DNA of 64,000 nt from Paenibacillus agilis (GCF_007786455.1 NZ_VNJK01000001.1:310001-374000), one strand, 5' to 3'. Positions 1-8,917 are shown, numbered from the stretch's first letter. Program-made: numbers and translations. The notes: a model not told the origin generated them from the sequence alone.

Positions 1-1257
1 GCGAGAAGGCGAGTGCGAAACAATCGTTACGAGGATGATCTACTAGGGGACATAAAGAGAATCAATAAAGTTACCGATCTGAGCAGCATTAAAAATGAAT
101 CCATGAGAATGCAGCCGCGCTTGTTCGGGCTCGTATCCGCCTTGTCGAACATCCCTGTAACTGGTGGGAACCGCACTATTGTACTGACGAATGGACAGGA
201 AACATATAACGCCTTAATTGAGGGTTTGAAGTCAGCCAAACACCATATCCATATGGAGTTCTACATCATTCGAGACGATGTAATTGGTCGTATTATTCAG
301 GAACTGCTCATTCAAAAAGCAAGCGAAGGTGTACAAGTCCGTGTTATCGCGGATGGAGTTGGGAGCTTGGAGTTGAATCAAGTTTATGTGAGCAAGCTGC
401 AGCAAGCAGGAGTCGAATTTCACTTCTTCCTTCCTCTTGCAGTGTCACTATTTCGAAGGAGACTGAACTACCGCAATCATCGGAAAATAGTCGTTGTAGA
501 TGGGCGAATAGGATATGTTGGCGGTCTCAATATCGGAGATGAATATGCTGGAAAACACGAGAAGCTTGGTTTTTGGCGTGATACGCATTTGCAGATCGAG
601 GGTGATGCGGTCTATGCGCTGCAAGCTGTGTTTTTGCATGATTGGTCATTTGCTTCGGGACAGAAGCTATGGCAGGAGGAGTTCTTCCCGCTGCATCAGT
701 CTAAGGGAGATGAGCAAGTTAAAATGATATCAAGTGGGCCTGATGCGAATCTTGCAGCAACACAAGAATTGTTCTTCGGAGCCCTTGTGAGCGCACAAGA
801 AAGAATATGGATGATGACTCCCTATTTTGTACCCGATCTTAGTATTCGGTTGGCACTTAAGACAGCAGCGATGAGCGGGATCGATGTTCGTATTATTATT
901 CCGTATCAGTCAGATTCGAAAATAGTTGATTGGGCAGCTCGCTCGTATTTAGAGGAGTTGATGAAGGCAGGGGTTAAATTTTTTGAGTACCAAAAAGGGT
1001 TCTGCCATGCGAAAACGCTCATCATCGATCAGGCTTTAGCTTGTATCGGCACGGCTAACATGGATATGCGCAGTTTCTATTGGAACTTTGAACTTAACGC
1101 CGTTATGTTCGATAGAAAGACTATTCACCGTTTGGAAGCCGACTTTAGCAAAGACTTTGATGTTAGCAGTGAGCTTGAATATCATCATTTCACAGCTAGA
1201 CCTCGTAAGCAGCGCATGATGGAGGCTATTTCTCGAATGCTATCACCGCTGCTTTAA
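1..1257 (+). CDS. cls: Cardiolipin synthase, 5'-truncated by window edge
   Basis: Phospholipase-D superfamily cardiolipin synthase, which joins two phosphatidylglycerols into cardiolipin at the membrane. The reading frame is open to the first base of the window. A GTG at 13 could be read as a start, but the family carries two N-terminal membrane helices and none are present here, so the gene begins outside. Both HKD-type catalytic motifs are visible: NHRKIVVVDG around residue 150 and CHAKTLIIDQ around residue 330, each followed by the usual GG-N or GTANMD segment. The C-terminus RMLSPLL is typical of the Bacillus enzymes. Its last 15 bases overlap the convergent polymerase gene. Identity is firm; the missing N-terminus is inferred from family architecture. 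Confidence 0.93.
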   Translation, partial: ARRRVRNNRYEDDLLGDIKRINKVTDLSSIKNESMRMQPRLFGLVSALSNIPVTGGNRTIVLTNGQETYNALIEGLKSAKHHIHMEFYIIRDDVIGRIIQELLIQKASEGVQVRVIADGVGSLELNQVYVSKLQQAGVEFHFFLPLAVSLFRRRLNYRNHRKIVVVDGRIGYVGGLNIGDEYAGKHEKLGFWRDTHLQIEGDAVYALQAVFLHDWSFASGQKLWQEEFFPLHQSKGDEQVKMISSGPDANLAATQELFFGALVSAQERIWMMTPYFVPDLSIRLALKTAAMSGIDVRIIIPYQSDSKIVDWAARSYLEELMKAGVKFFEYQKGFCHAKTLIIDQALACIGTANMDMRSFYWNFELNAVMFDRKTIHRLEADFSKDFDVSSELEYHHFTARPRKQRMMEAISRMLSPLL

Positions 1258-2130
1258 AGCGAGCAGAATAGGCTCCATTTGCTGCGGAGGTACTTGAGAC
1301 AATAGATTCCCAACTTGGTTCAAGCGTTCTGCTGCATTCAACAGCGTGAAGTGCTGCGGGCTTGGATTACGCGAGACTTCCTCCCATGTCAAAGGCATAG
1401 AAACTGAGGCGTAGGGAGTAGCACGGGGCGTATAGGCGGCGGCAATCGTACGGCCTGCATCATGCTGAGCATAGTCGATATAAATGCGTGTGCCACGATG
1501 CTTTTTCAATCGTTCGATCGTGAACAAATCAGGATGACGATCACATAAGTAGCGGGCAACAAATAGCCCTAGTCCTTTCAGTTCATCGAATGTAGGGCCC
1601 TTGGAAATAGGAACGATAATTTGAACACCTGTAGCGCCTGATGTTTTTGGAATGCTGCTAATACCAAGAGAAGATAACAGCTCCCCAACGAGCTTAGCGG
1701 CCTCCATGATGCGCGGTTCAACGGATACAGAAGGATCAAGATCGATAATCCACTGCTCTGGCAGTGGATTATTTACGGTATGCAAAGATGGATGAAACTC
1801 GATGCAAGCTAAGTTAGCTAACCATAGCAGGGTAGCCGTATTGTTCAGCAATACATATCGAATATCGCCATATGTGGCTGTTTCTACAAAGTCGGGGGCA
1901 GAGTCGGGACAATTTTTTTGATAAAAGGACTCGCCTGGTATCCCGCCGGGATAGCGTATTGTCGTTAAATAACGATTGGCACAAGCAGGCAGCAAGTAGG
2001 GAGCAAGCTGGAGCAGCTTCATCAAGTAATCTGCTTTTGTAATATGAAGATCTGGCCATAGAAGCTTGTTTGGGTTAGATAATTTTACTTCATGGCCTTC
2101 GACTTGCAGCATGATGAAGGGGGCTGTCAT
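1243..2130 (-). CDS. ligD: LigD-type NHEJ DNA polymerase (PolDom), stand-alone
   Basis: Archaeo-eukaryotic-primase-type polymerase of bacterial non-homologous end joining, which fills in or extends broken ends with a preference for ribonucleotides. The 295-residue protein opens with the family signature of a VKLSNPNKLLWP segment. It carries FYQKNCPD and WIIDLDPS, the latter holding the catalytic DxD aspartates, and the KTSGATGVQIIVPI stretch. An AAGGAG site lies about 9 bases before the ATG. It is the last gene of a leftward operon after ku and the ligase, and lies 105 bases beyond the ligase stop. In many Bacilli the polymerase and ligase are fused in one LigD (YkoU); here they are separate genes. 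No phosphoesterase domain is present. Confidence 0.93.
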   Translation of the reverse strand: MTAPFIMLQVEGHEVKLSNPNKLLWPDLHITKADYLMKLLQLAPYLLPACANRYLTTIRYPGGIPGESFYQKNCPDSAPDFVETATYGDIRYVLLNNTATLLWLANLACIEFHPSLHTVNNPLPEQWIIDLDPSVSVEPRIMEAAKLVGELLSSLGISSIPKTSGATGVQIIVPISKGPTFDELKGLGLFVARYLCDRHPDLFTIERLKKHRGTRIYIDYAQHDAGRTIAAAYTPRATPYASVSMPLTWEEVSRNPSPQHFTLLNAAERLNQVGNLLSQVPPQQMEPILLALKQR

Positions 2131-2235
2131 CCGCGATACACTCCTTATATTTTACTGAGCATTTTAATTGAATTGAGATTGATGTTGAAATAGCAGAATA
2201 AATAATAGTTGATCAATACATAGTCAATGTCCTGC

Positions 2236-3381
2236 TTATTCGGGCAAGTAAGGGAGTGCAAGCAGCTTCGGATGTCTAAGCAATCCCGATTCATTCCTTT
2301 CTAATGCAGATACGAGGCAGGGCACAGGAGCGTGAAACCATCGTATCGTTAGTCGGCGCAGTTCTTGTGGCAGTGAGTTGCTTGGACAAGAGATTTGTTT
2401 CGCCAATTGTTCCTTGGTATCATGCTGCTGATGCTGTGCCCACGTTTCTAATAGCTCGCGATACTGCTGATGCAGACCGCTGGATACACGCCCTAAGTAG
2501 CTCCCTTCTTCGGTGAAGAGGATGAGACTCGCTATGCGACCTTCGTTCATGACAAGTCCGTAGGTTAAAGCTATTATTTCTAATTCCTTTTTACATTTAA
2601 ATGAAGCTTGATGCTTCTTGCCGCTGCTGTAAGGAGCATTCCTTAGCTTGCTGACAACCCCTTCCCATTGGTGCTCCTTTACCCAGGACCAAAGTGCTTG
2701 TCCATCATCATAAACGTCTGCTACCTGAATGGAGACTGTGTTTGAAAGAGAGCTATCCTGCGCTTGTTGTGCAAATAAATTCAATAATTGCTGATGTCGA
2801 GCTTCATAAGGCAGCGATCGCAAATCATGACCATCTAAGGCGATAAGATCAAATAAAACATAGGATAACGGCCAACGATGCTGGGCGGCTAGCTCGTTTT
2901 GCTTTGCGGCCGAAGAACGCTGGCGCTGCAAAATAAGACTAAAGGAAGGTCTATGCAATCGTGGGTCGATTACGACTGCTTCGCCATCCAGTATGACAGA
3001 ACGACCTTGCAGCGCGGGTAACTGAGCGAGAGCTTGTTCGATCATCGCAAATGAGGAAGTTCGATCAAGCATTCGCTTCGTATAGAGCTTTACGCTGCGT
3101 TCTTTAGTTGCAAGGCTACAGTCAGCAATAAGGCGGATGCCATCCCATTTCAGCTGATGCAGCCACTGGGGGCCTTGTGGGATGGCATCTGCCAATATGG
3201 GCGCCATCGGCACAAAAGTGTGCGGATCAATGGAGCTTATGTGCATTGCCGAAGGTACTGCTGCGGCAGGCCGTGCCGCTGAAGAGGGATACGCTTGCAG
3301 CGGTATGTTCACGGTTCCCGTTGCTGCCGCAAATTGCTTAGCTTGCCCTGCGACGGTACGCAAGCGAGGCGCCCTAGGCAT
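2236..3381 (-). CDS. ATP-dependent DNA ligase of the NHEJ operon
   Basis: ATP-dependent ligase that seals breaks held by Ku. The nucleotidyl-transferase motif I is LKWDGIRL, with the adenylated lysine about 80 residues in. It is followed by ILDGEAVV (motif III-like), the WEGVVSKLR segment (motif IV) and ASFKCKKELE (motif V), then an OB-fold C-terminal part. I chose the ATG at 3381, which overlaps the Ku stop by 8 bases in a translational-coupling arrangement with GAGCGAGG just upstream. A longer frame running back to 3528 would lie wholly inside the Ku tail and is unlikely. The first 75 residues before the catalytic core are basic and alanine-rich, compositionally like the Ku tail. It corresponds to the ligase half of a LigD that elsewhere is fused to the polymerase. 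Confidence 0.92.
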   Translation of the reverse strand: MPRAPRLRTVAGQAKQFAAATGTVNIPLQAYPSSAARPAAAVPSAMHISSIDPHTFVPMAPILADAIPQGPQWLHQLKWDGIRLIADCSLATKERSVKLYTKRMLDRTSSFAMIEQALAQLPALQGRSVILDGEAVVIDPRLHRPSFSLILQRQRSSAAKQNELAAQHRWPLSYVLFDLIALDGHDLRSLPYEARHQQLLNLFAQQAQDSSLSNTVSIQVADVYDDGQALWSWVKEHQWEGVVSKLRNAPYSSGKKHQASFKCKKELEIIALTYGLVMNEGRIASLILFTEEGSYLGRVSSGLHQQYRELLETWAQHQQHDTKEQLAKQISCPSNSLPQELRRLTIRWFHAPVPCLVSALERNESGLLRHPKLLALPYLPE

Positions 3382-4831
3382 GCGCCTCGCTCTTGCGCCG
3401 CCGCGTGCGCCGTGCAGGTTTGGCGGCGTTATCGGTCGCCGCAGCGGTGCTTGCTGCTGCTTCAGGTGCAGCTTCAGCTGCTTGCATGCGTCGACGGCGC
3501 GAGCTGCGCGGCTGCGCGCTGGCATCAACTGGGCCAGCGCTTACAGCGTTCATGCCGTGCGCAGCCGGGGCTGACGCGCTGCTTGCAACTGCGCCTGCCC
3601 CAGTGGCAGCCTCTGGCGCTGCATTCGCTTTGCGTCGCCGTCCGCGTGGAGATCCAGTCGCTGCCGCGGGTGCTGTCGTCGCCGCAGTGGTGCTTGCTGC
3701 TGCTTCAGGCGCAGCTTCAGTTGCTTGCCTGCGCCGGCGTCCACGTCCGCTCGCTGCTGGTGCAGAAGGGCTTGCGGTGCCTGCACTTACCGATTCCGCG
3801 CCTGTGTTAATGGCCGCTCCTCCTAGTGGTGCGCCACCCACACCTAACGGCGGTGTCACCGTATTCGCGTCGCTCATTGCTGGCGCACTTGGCATTGGCA
3901 CCTCATTGCTCACTTGAACAGCATCGGTGCCAGCGGCTGCTCTGCGCCTGCGCGGCTTAGCTGCACTGCTTGTACTTGCCGCGGCGCCAGCAGCGCCCAA
4001 TGATTGCGCTCCCGCCGCTGGAACACCAGTGTCTGTCGCCATCATGGCAGGCATCATCCCAGGCTTAGTAGCTTGGATACTTGCTTGCAATGCCGCCATC
4101 AAGTCGACAATAGGTGTCTCTTGATGGAGTTGTGGAGCCGCCTTCACTTCTCTGCCAGCTATTTTTTGCTCAATGCGTGACAGTAGTCGCTCACGATACT
4201 CATCTTTATATTTATGTGGTTCAAAGGAAGTGGATAATTGGTCGATGAGCAGCTTTGCCATTTCCAGCTCCTTGTCGTTGACTTGTACCTGTGCGGGTAC
4301 ATTTGGTACCGCACCGGATGCGCGTATTTCATCTGGAAAATGCATTGTCTCCATGACGAGGCAATTATCGATCACTCTTATCGCAGCCAAGCTGCTTTTC
4401 GCTCGCAGTGTAACACGGGCGATGCCAATTTTATTTGTAAGCCTAAGTGCTTCTCGGAGCAGTTGGTAAGCATTTGTTCCAGCCTGATCAGGCGATAAAT
4501 AATAGGTTTTTTGATAATAAATCGGATCGATGTCCTGTAAGTCGACAAAGTCTTGAATCGCAATGGAACGGCTTGCTTCTTCTTGAAGTGCATCCAGTTC
4601 ATCCTTACTAAAGAGCACGAAATGACCTGTTTCGTACTCATACCCTTTTACGATGTCGTTCCAGGGCACTTCTGTATCGCATACCGGACATTCTCGTATA
4701 TAAGATAGCGGACTGCCGCATTTGTTATGAATCATGCGCAGCGAAATGTCCTTATCTTCGGTGGCCGTATGCATTTTAACGGGGACATGGACAAGCCCAA
4801 AGCTGATAGCCCCTTTCCACACCGTGTGCAT
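3374..4831 (-). CDS. ku: NHEJ end-binding protein Ku with long basic low-complexity tail
   Basis: Bacterial Ku, the homodimeric ring that binds DNA ends and recruits the ligase. The start is the ATG at 4831, behind AAAGGAGGG, giving MHTVWKGAISFGLVHVPVKM, the classical Ku N-terminus. The earlier in-frame ATG at 4870 has no ribosome site between it and the Ku motif. The Ku core occupies roughly residues 1-255. A tail of about 230 residues follows, made of Ala/Pro/Thr/Ser-rich stretches punctuated by clusters of arginine and lysine (RRRR, RGRRRK, SSRRRR, RRTRRRK). Usual Bacillus Ku is near 300 residues, so this 485-residue form is much longer. The tail DNA is far more GC-rich than its surroundings. 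Arginine/lysine-rich Ku tails are known in other bacteria to bind DNA; a similar role here is inference. Confidence 0.94.
   Translation of the reverse strand: MHTVWKGAISFGLVHVPVKMHTATEDKDISLRMIHNKCGSPLSYIRECPVCDTEVPWNDIVKGYEYETGHFVLFSKDELDALQEEASRSIAIQDFVDLQDIDPIYYQKTYYLSPDQAGTNAYQLLREALRLTNKIGIARVTLRAKSSLAAIRVIDNCLVMETMHFPDEIRASGAVPNVPAQVQVNDKELEMAKLLIDQLSTSFEPHKYKDEYRERLLSRIEQKIAGREVKAAPQLHQETPIVDLMAALQASIQATKPGMMPAMMATDTGVPAAGAQSLGAAGAAASTSSAAKPRRRRAAAGTDAVQVSNEVPMPSAPAMSDANTVTPPLGVGGAPLGGAAINTGAESVSAGTASPSAPAASGRGRRRRQATEAAPEAAASTTAATTAPAAATGSPRGRRRKANAAPEAATGAGAVASSASAPAAHGMNAVSAGPVDASAQPRSSRRRRMQAAEAAPEAAASTAAATDNAAKPARRTRRRKSEAHA
3440..3737. repeat. Diverged 58-bp direct repeat inside the Ku tail
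   Basis: Copies at about 3440-3497 and 3680-3737 are near-identical apart from a few substitutions. Each encodes an Ala/Glu-rich segment of the AAPEAAAS type next to an RRR cluster. A third, shorter related unit lies between them. This indicates growth of the Ku tail by internal duplication. Confidence 0.75.
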
Positions 4832-5114
4832 GCTTTTCCCTCCTTTTTCATGCGAAAGGCTCAAGTTCATGAATGAATAATGCTATTAGTATGAGATCAG
4901 CGGGGAAAGTCAACACGGGTAAGTGTTGGATACAAGTGCGAGATCATATTTAGATGCATGAACTTGAATGATTGGGATACGTTATTAATGCTGGCTATAG
5001 AAATGAACATAATGCTTAGAAACATCAAGCAGTTTCAACAATTTCTGCATTAGCATGACAGGCTAAAAAATTAAAAAAGAAGCTTTTTCAGCAATATGAA
5101 GGAGGAAGCAGCGA

Positions 5115-5303
5115 ATGAATGCAAATCGAGCTAAGGAAATTTACGATTCATCAACCAATTACGTTGTGCAGCTTGATGGGGAGCACTCTGTGTGGATTGA
5201 AAGTGTTGATGTTGCGAATGGAATGGCTACGGTTCAGGTGGGGACGAACCCTGCTGATACACAGACCGTATCTGTTGAACGATTGAAAGAAGAACACCAT
5301 TAA
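5115..5303 (+). CDS. sspH: Small acid-soluble spore protein, H type
   Basis: A 62-residue protein matching the SspH family of minor spore proteins: MNANRAKEIYDSS at the start, then a VWIESVDVANGMATV core and an acidic end. It is expected to be made in the forespore and retained in the spore core. AAGGAGGAAG lies 8 bases before the ATG. Upstream there are 240 bases without a gene. The gene is monocistronic on the visible evidence, since the next gene starts more than 300 bases on. It is strong evidence that the organism sporulates. Paralogues of this family are commonly multiple, so the exact symbol is a family assignment. Confidence 0.85.
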   Translation: MNANRAKEIYDSSTNYVVQLDGEHSVWIESVDVANGMATVQVGTNPADTQTVSVERLKEEHH

Positions 5304-5367
5304 AGTCTTCATTGTTATGCGTATTGCGATAAATGCAATAAAATAAAATCATCCTAGTTTCATCATT

Positions 5368-5442
5368 ACAGATGAAGGAGAAGGTCGAGGCTGTACCTGG
5401 CACAATAAGGGGGGCTTGGGCGGAGTAATCTCCTTCGTCTGT
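5368..5442 (+). ncRNA. Long stem-loop, candidate structured RNA or attenuator
   Basis: The gene-free stretch 5304-5633 contains ACAGATGAAGGAGA (5368-5381) and TCTCCTTCGTCTGT (5429-5442), which pair over 14 bases with one G-T wobble. The 47-base loop is purine-rich. A moderately T-rich stretch follows. It could be the sspH terminator, a leader of the tsaE operon or a small RNA. I could not match it to a riboswitch class I know. Confidence 0.45.
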
Positions 5443-5633
5443 TTATTTGCGTTTATACAATAAAGCCTACCTCAGGAAATTTCCCCCTTCATATCGTTGT
5501 GTCTTCGGTAAATTCCTTGCGGCAACACTTTATGCACCGATATAATATAGAAATACTATTGAACAGCCAGCTAATGATGGAATGGGTAAAGCTACAGCTG
5601 AACGCTGTTCAGTTAACGTTTGGAGTGAACGCA

Positions 5634-6110
5634 ATGCAATCAGTGGATATGACCTATATATCAAACAGTGAAGCAGATACGGTAAAATTGGCGGAACATT
5701 TGGCTAAAGGATGCCGCCCAGGTGCTGTCATTGCGCTTGATGGGGATTTGGGAGCGGGCAAAACACGCTTTTCGCAGGCGTTTGCCAAGGCGCTAGGTGT
5801 GACGGAGGTCGTTAACAGTCCGACTTTTACAATTATTAAAGAATATGAAGGCAGTGAAATGCCTTTTTATCATATGGACGTTTATCGTGTTGGCATGGCC
5901 GAGGCGGATGAACTTGGTCTTGATGAATATTTCTACGGTGATGGAGTGACGATTGTGGAATGGTCGAGCATTATTACACCATTGCTGCCACCCCTATATT
6001 TGCACCTATTCATTCAATATGAAGGTGAACAGAGCCGCACTATTCGTCTGACGGCATACGGTGAACCTTTTGCGACACAGCTGAACGAGATAAAGTGGAG
6101 AGGAATTTAA
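5634..6110 (+). CDS. tsaE: tRNA t6A synthesis ATPase TsaE
   Basis: P-loop ATPase that works with TsaB and TsaD to make N6-threonylcarbamoyladenosine at position 37 of ANN-decoding tRNAs. The Walker A is GDLGAGKT about 40 residues in, followed by NSPTFTIIKEY and MDVYRV, all hallmarks of this family. I placed the start at the ATG at 5634, behind TTTGGAGTG, giving 158 residues, the normal size. A longer in-frame reading from 5499 would add 45 residues of no family character. It is the first gene of the tsaE-tsaB-rimI-tsaD operon; tsaB starts 4 bases after its stop. Confidence 0.94.
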   Translation: MQSVDMTYISNSEADTVKLAEHLAKGCRPGAVIALDGDLGAGKTRFSQAFAKALGVTEVVNSPTFTIIKEYEGSEMPFYHMDVYRVGMAEADELGLDEYFYGDGVTIVEWSSIITPLLPPLYLHLFIQYEGEQSRTIRLTAYGEPFATQLNEIKWRGI

Positions 6111-6114
6111 TCTA

Positions 6115-6954
6115 ATGCATATACAAAAAATGTTGGCCCTCGATACTTCGACAGCTACGATGGCAGCTGCATTGTTGGAAGGGACAAGCATTATAAATAC
6201 AATTCAGTCTTCAGAGGAGCGCAATCATTCGATTAGACTCAATCCTACGATGCAGGCTATGTTGACGGAACAAGGTTGGACAGGCAGCCAAATCGATGGT
6301 ATTGCGGTCGGAATCGGGCCAGGCTCTTATACAGGTGTACGTATTTCTGTGACCGCAGCTAAAACGCTAGCATGGGCATGGCGCAAACCAGTTGTGGGCG
6401 TATCGAGCTTGCATGCACTAGCATTGAGCGGATTGGCTGCTGCAGCGCATGGAAAAGAAATGAGCACTCTTGCAGTGGAAACGACAAATGACTCAGAGCT
6501 CTCTTTTGCTTGCCATGCGCCTGTTCGCATTTATCCGATTATGGACGCACGTCGTGGTCAAGTATATACAGCTTCATTTGATATCAATGGACAGCCTCTA
6601 ATAACGGGAAGGTTATCGCTACAGGAAGCTTGCACTCGTCAATCCGTAGATGGCATTCGCATGTTGGTGGATATTGCAGATGAAGCAGCACAGGCGTTGG
6701 AAAACAATCCAGAGCTGCATATTATTTTCGCTGGAGATGTCGATCAGCATCGTGCCAAGTTGGAAGAATTGCAGGCTGTATTTGGCACTCGCATTCATTT
6801 GGAATCATCAGCTTTGGATGCTGCGTGGATAGGTATACTCGGTCTAGCTCGTCTCCTCGTAGACGATACAGATGAAGTTCATCACTTGGAGCCGAACTAT
6901 ACCCAATTGACGGAAGCGGAAACGAAGCTGAAGCAGCAACAGCAGGGTCAATAA
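6115..6954 (+). CDS. tsaB: tRNA t6A synthesis protein TsaB
   Basis: ASKHA-fold, catalytically inactive partner of TsaD in the threonylcarbamoyl transferase complex. LALDTSTATMAAALL at the N-terminus and the GIAVGIGPGSYTGVRI segment around residue 65 are diagnostic. The family HN-type motif appears as RNHSIRLNP. At 279 residues it is somewhat longer than many TsaB proteins because of an inserted segment near residues 110-140 and a Gln-rich tail. The ribosome site GAGAGGAA overlaps the end of tsaE, so the two are translated together. Confidence 0.93.
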   Translation: MHIQKMLALDTSTATMAAALLEGTSIINTIQSSEERNHSIRLNPTMQAMLTEQGWTGSQIDGIAVGIGPGSYTGVRISVTAAKTLAWAWRKPVVGVSSLHALALSGLAAAAHGKEMSTLAVETTNDSELSFACHAPVRIYPIMDARRGQVYTASFDINGQPLITGRLSLQEACTRQSVDGIRMLVDIADEAAQALENNPELHIIFAGDVDQHRAKLEELQAVFGTRIHLESSALDAAWIGILGLARLLVDDTDEVHHLEPNYTQLTEAETKLKQQQQGQ

Positions 6955-7042
6955 ACGGGATAACCGATTTTAAATACTGATGAGATCAACTATCTCAATA
7001 GGATTAGAATTTAATAAATGCTAGATAAGGAGCGTGAACCCG

Positions 7043-7534
7043 GTGGAACAAGCAAGCCATCATTGTGAACTTGCACAAGTAAGGCCGATGACGGTCGCAG
7101 ATATTGAAGCTGTACAGATCGTGGAGCAAGCTTCGTTCACGCTACCATGGACGAATGATGCTTTTTACAATGAGCTTACGAACAATATATTTGCACATTA
7201 TTGGGTCATTGAGGAAAATAATACGATCGTTGCCTATGCGGGCATGTGGACAGTGATCGATGAAGCACATATTACAAACATAGCGGTTCATCCTGACAGC
7301 AGAGGACGTAAGTTTGGCGAGAAGCTTATGCAGACACTTATCACAGAAGCAGCCGCACAAGGTATGAACAAAATGACGCTTGAAGTACGTGTCACAAACG
7401 AAGTGGCTCAGCGGCTATATCGCAAATATGATTTTGAACCTGCTGGTGTCCGTAAAGGCTATTATTCTGATAATAACGAAGATGCGCTCATTATGTGGAC
7501 GAATATTGATCAATTACGTGCAAGCAGTTACTAG
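7043..7534 (+). CDS. rimI: Ribosomal protein S18 alanine N-acetyltransferase RimI
   Basis: GNAT acetyltransferase that modifies the N-terminal alanine of ribosomal protein S18. The acetyl-CoA pyrophosphate loop is SRGRKFGEKL, near residue 93. It is followed by the MTLEVRVTNEVAQRLYRKYDF block that is typical of RimI. I prefer the GTG at 7043, which sits 9 bases after TAAGGAGC; an earlier in-frame GTG at 7034 is too close to that site. Its place between tsaB and tsaD is the usual Bacilli order. The 88-base gap after tsaB contains no obvious terminator, so co-transcription is likely. Confidence 0.92.
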   Translation: MEQASHHCELAQVRPMTVADIEAVQIVEQASFTLPWTNDAFYNELTNNIFAHYWVIEENNTIVAYAGMWTVIDEAHITNIAVHPDSRGRKFGEKLMQTLITEAAAQGMNKMTLEVRVTNEVAQRLYRKYDFEPAGVRKGYYSDNNEDALIMWTNIDQLRASSY

Positions 7535-7565
7535 CTTATAGAACTTAAAGGTGGGAAAGCAAACG

Positions 7566-8654
7566 GTGAATGAGAAGGATACAGGTAGTACCGTGAACGG
7601 CATAAATGATGTAAGCATTTCAACGCCGTCGGACAAACCTATTTATATACTAGCGATTGAGACAAGCTGTGACGAGACGTCCGTAGCAATCGTGCGCGAT
7701 GGGCATGCAGTGTTGTCGAATATGATTTCGAGCCAAATCGATGTGCATCGTCGCTTTGGCGGTGTTGTACCAGAGATTGCTTCGCGTAAGCATGTGGAAA
7801 CCATCACGGTAATGATCGAGCAGGCTGTTGAGGAAGCAGGTATTTCATTGGACGACGTGTCTGCGATCGCTGTCACGCAAGGTCCTGGCTTAGTAGGGGC
7901 TTTGCTTGTTGGGATCGTAGCTGCCAAGTCACTTGCGATGGCACTTAACATTCCGCTTATCGGAACTCATCATATAGCAGGTCATATTTATGCGAATCAA
8001 CTTACTGCAAAGATTGAATATCCTTGCATGGCCCTTGTTGTATCAGGTGGGCATACGGAGCTTGTTCATATCGAGAGTGAAGGGCAATTCAAGCTGATCG
8101 GACGTACGCGTGATGATGCAGTAGGAGAAGCCTATGACAAAGTCGCTCGCGCGGCTAATCTCCCATACCCAGGTGGCCCGCATATTGATAAGCTTGCTTG
8201 TGAAGCAGACGAAGTGGTAGCGATGCCTCGCTCTTGGTTGGAAGCAGACAGCTATGATTTCAGCTTCAGCGGCTTGAAGTCTGCGGTACTTAACGTAGTG
8301 AACCAGTCGAAAATGAAAGGCAATGAGCCTAACTATCCAGCTATCGCTCGCGGCTTCCAAGAGTCCGTCATCGACGTACTTGTTGGCAAAGCGATGCGTG
8401 CTGTTAAGGAATACGATGCAAAACAGCTTCTATTGTGCGGTGGCGTGGCAGCGAACAAAGGCTTGCGCGCTGAGCTGACCGCTCGCTGCGAAGCGGAGGG
8501 TGTGCCATTACTTGTGCCGCCAATGGAATATTGCACAGATAATGCGGCTATGATTGGTGCTGCTGGATATTTGAAATGGAAGCAGCAAGACTTCTCGTCA
8601 CTAGACTTTAATGCGCACCCATCATTCTCCTTGGAGGGCTGGTCTGTAAGCTAA
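7566..8654 (+). CDS. tsaD: tRNA threonylcarbamoyltransferase TsaD
   Basis: Catalytic subunit that transfers the threonylcarbamoyl group from TC-AMP to A37 of tRNA. Visible hallmarks are LAIETSCDETSVA at the N-terminus, the metal-binding HHIAGH around residues 135-140, a VVSGGHTEL loop and LCGGVAANKGLR near residue 280. The chosen start is the GTG at 7566, about 10 bases after AAAGGTGGG; the GTG at 7551 lies within that site. About 25 residues precede the conserved core, slightly longer than usual. It is the last gene of the cluster and is followed by a hairpin terminator. Confidence 0.95.
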   Translation: MNEKDTGSTVNGINDVSISTPSDKPIYILAIETSCDETSVAIVRDGHAVLSNMISSQIDVHRRFGGVVPEIASRKHVETITVMIEQAVEEAGISLDDVSAIAVTQGPGLVGALLVGIVAAKSLAMALNIPLIGTHHIAGHIYANQLTAKIEYPCMALVVSGGHTELVHIESEGQFKLIGRTRDDAVGEAYDKVARAANLPYPGGPHIDKLACEADEVVAMPRSWLEADSYDFSFSGLKSAVLNVVNQSKMKGNEPNYPAIARGFQESVIDVLVGKAMRAVKEYDAKQLLLCGGVAANKGLRAELTARCEAEGVPLLVPPMEYCTDNAAMIGAAGYLKWKQQDFSSLDFNAHPSFSLEGWSVS

Positions 8655-8712
8655 AGCCTACGTATTTTCATACATGGAACGCAATAACGATAGAAAAAAT
8701 AGTGGTTATTTT

Positions 8713-8776
8713 ATAGCCTGCAGCTAGATTGGAGAAGCATACTATGTTTCCCGAAAGCATGCAGGTTATTTTTTAT
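8713..8776 (+). terminator. Probable terminator after tsaD
   Basis: ATAGCCTGCA (8713-8722) pairs with TGCAGGTTAT (8760-8769) with one G-T pair, followed by TTTTTTAT. The loop is long (37 bases), which lowers confidence. Confidence 0.55.
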
Positions 8777-8851
8777 GGGCGCTGATATACACGGAATAGG
8801 CCCGGATGTTTTGACAGAGCAAAGTGATTCATTTTTTAAGAAATAATGTTA

Positions 8852-8880
8852 TTGACTATTCATAATTGGGGCAATATAAT
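8852..8880 (+). promoter_or_regulatory. Sigma-A type promoter of the first T-box leader
   Basis: TTGACT at 8852-8857 and TATAAT at 8875-8880 are separated by exactly 17 bases. The expected transcript start near 8887 lies just upstream of the first T-box. Confidence 0.75.
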
Positions 8881-8917
8881 AATCACAAACCTTTTCCGAA
8901 TAACTGGAAAATGAATT

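Noticed and set aside
3182-4124. Several long rightward open frames in the GC-rich Ku tail region
   Set aside because: They are Ala/Arg/Cys-rich shadows of the low-complexity Ku tail and lack ribosome sites.
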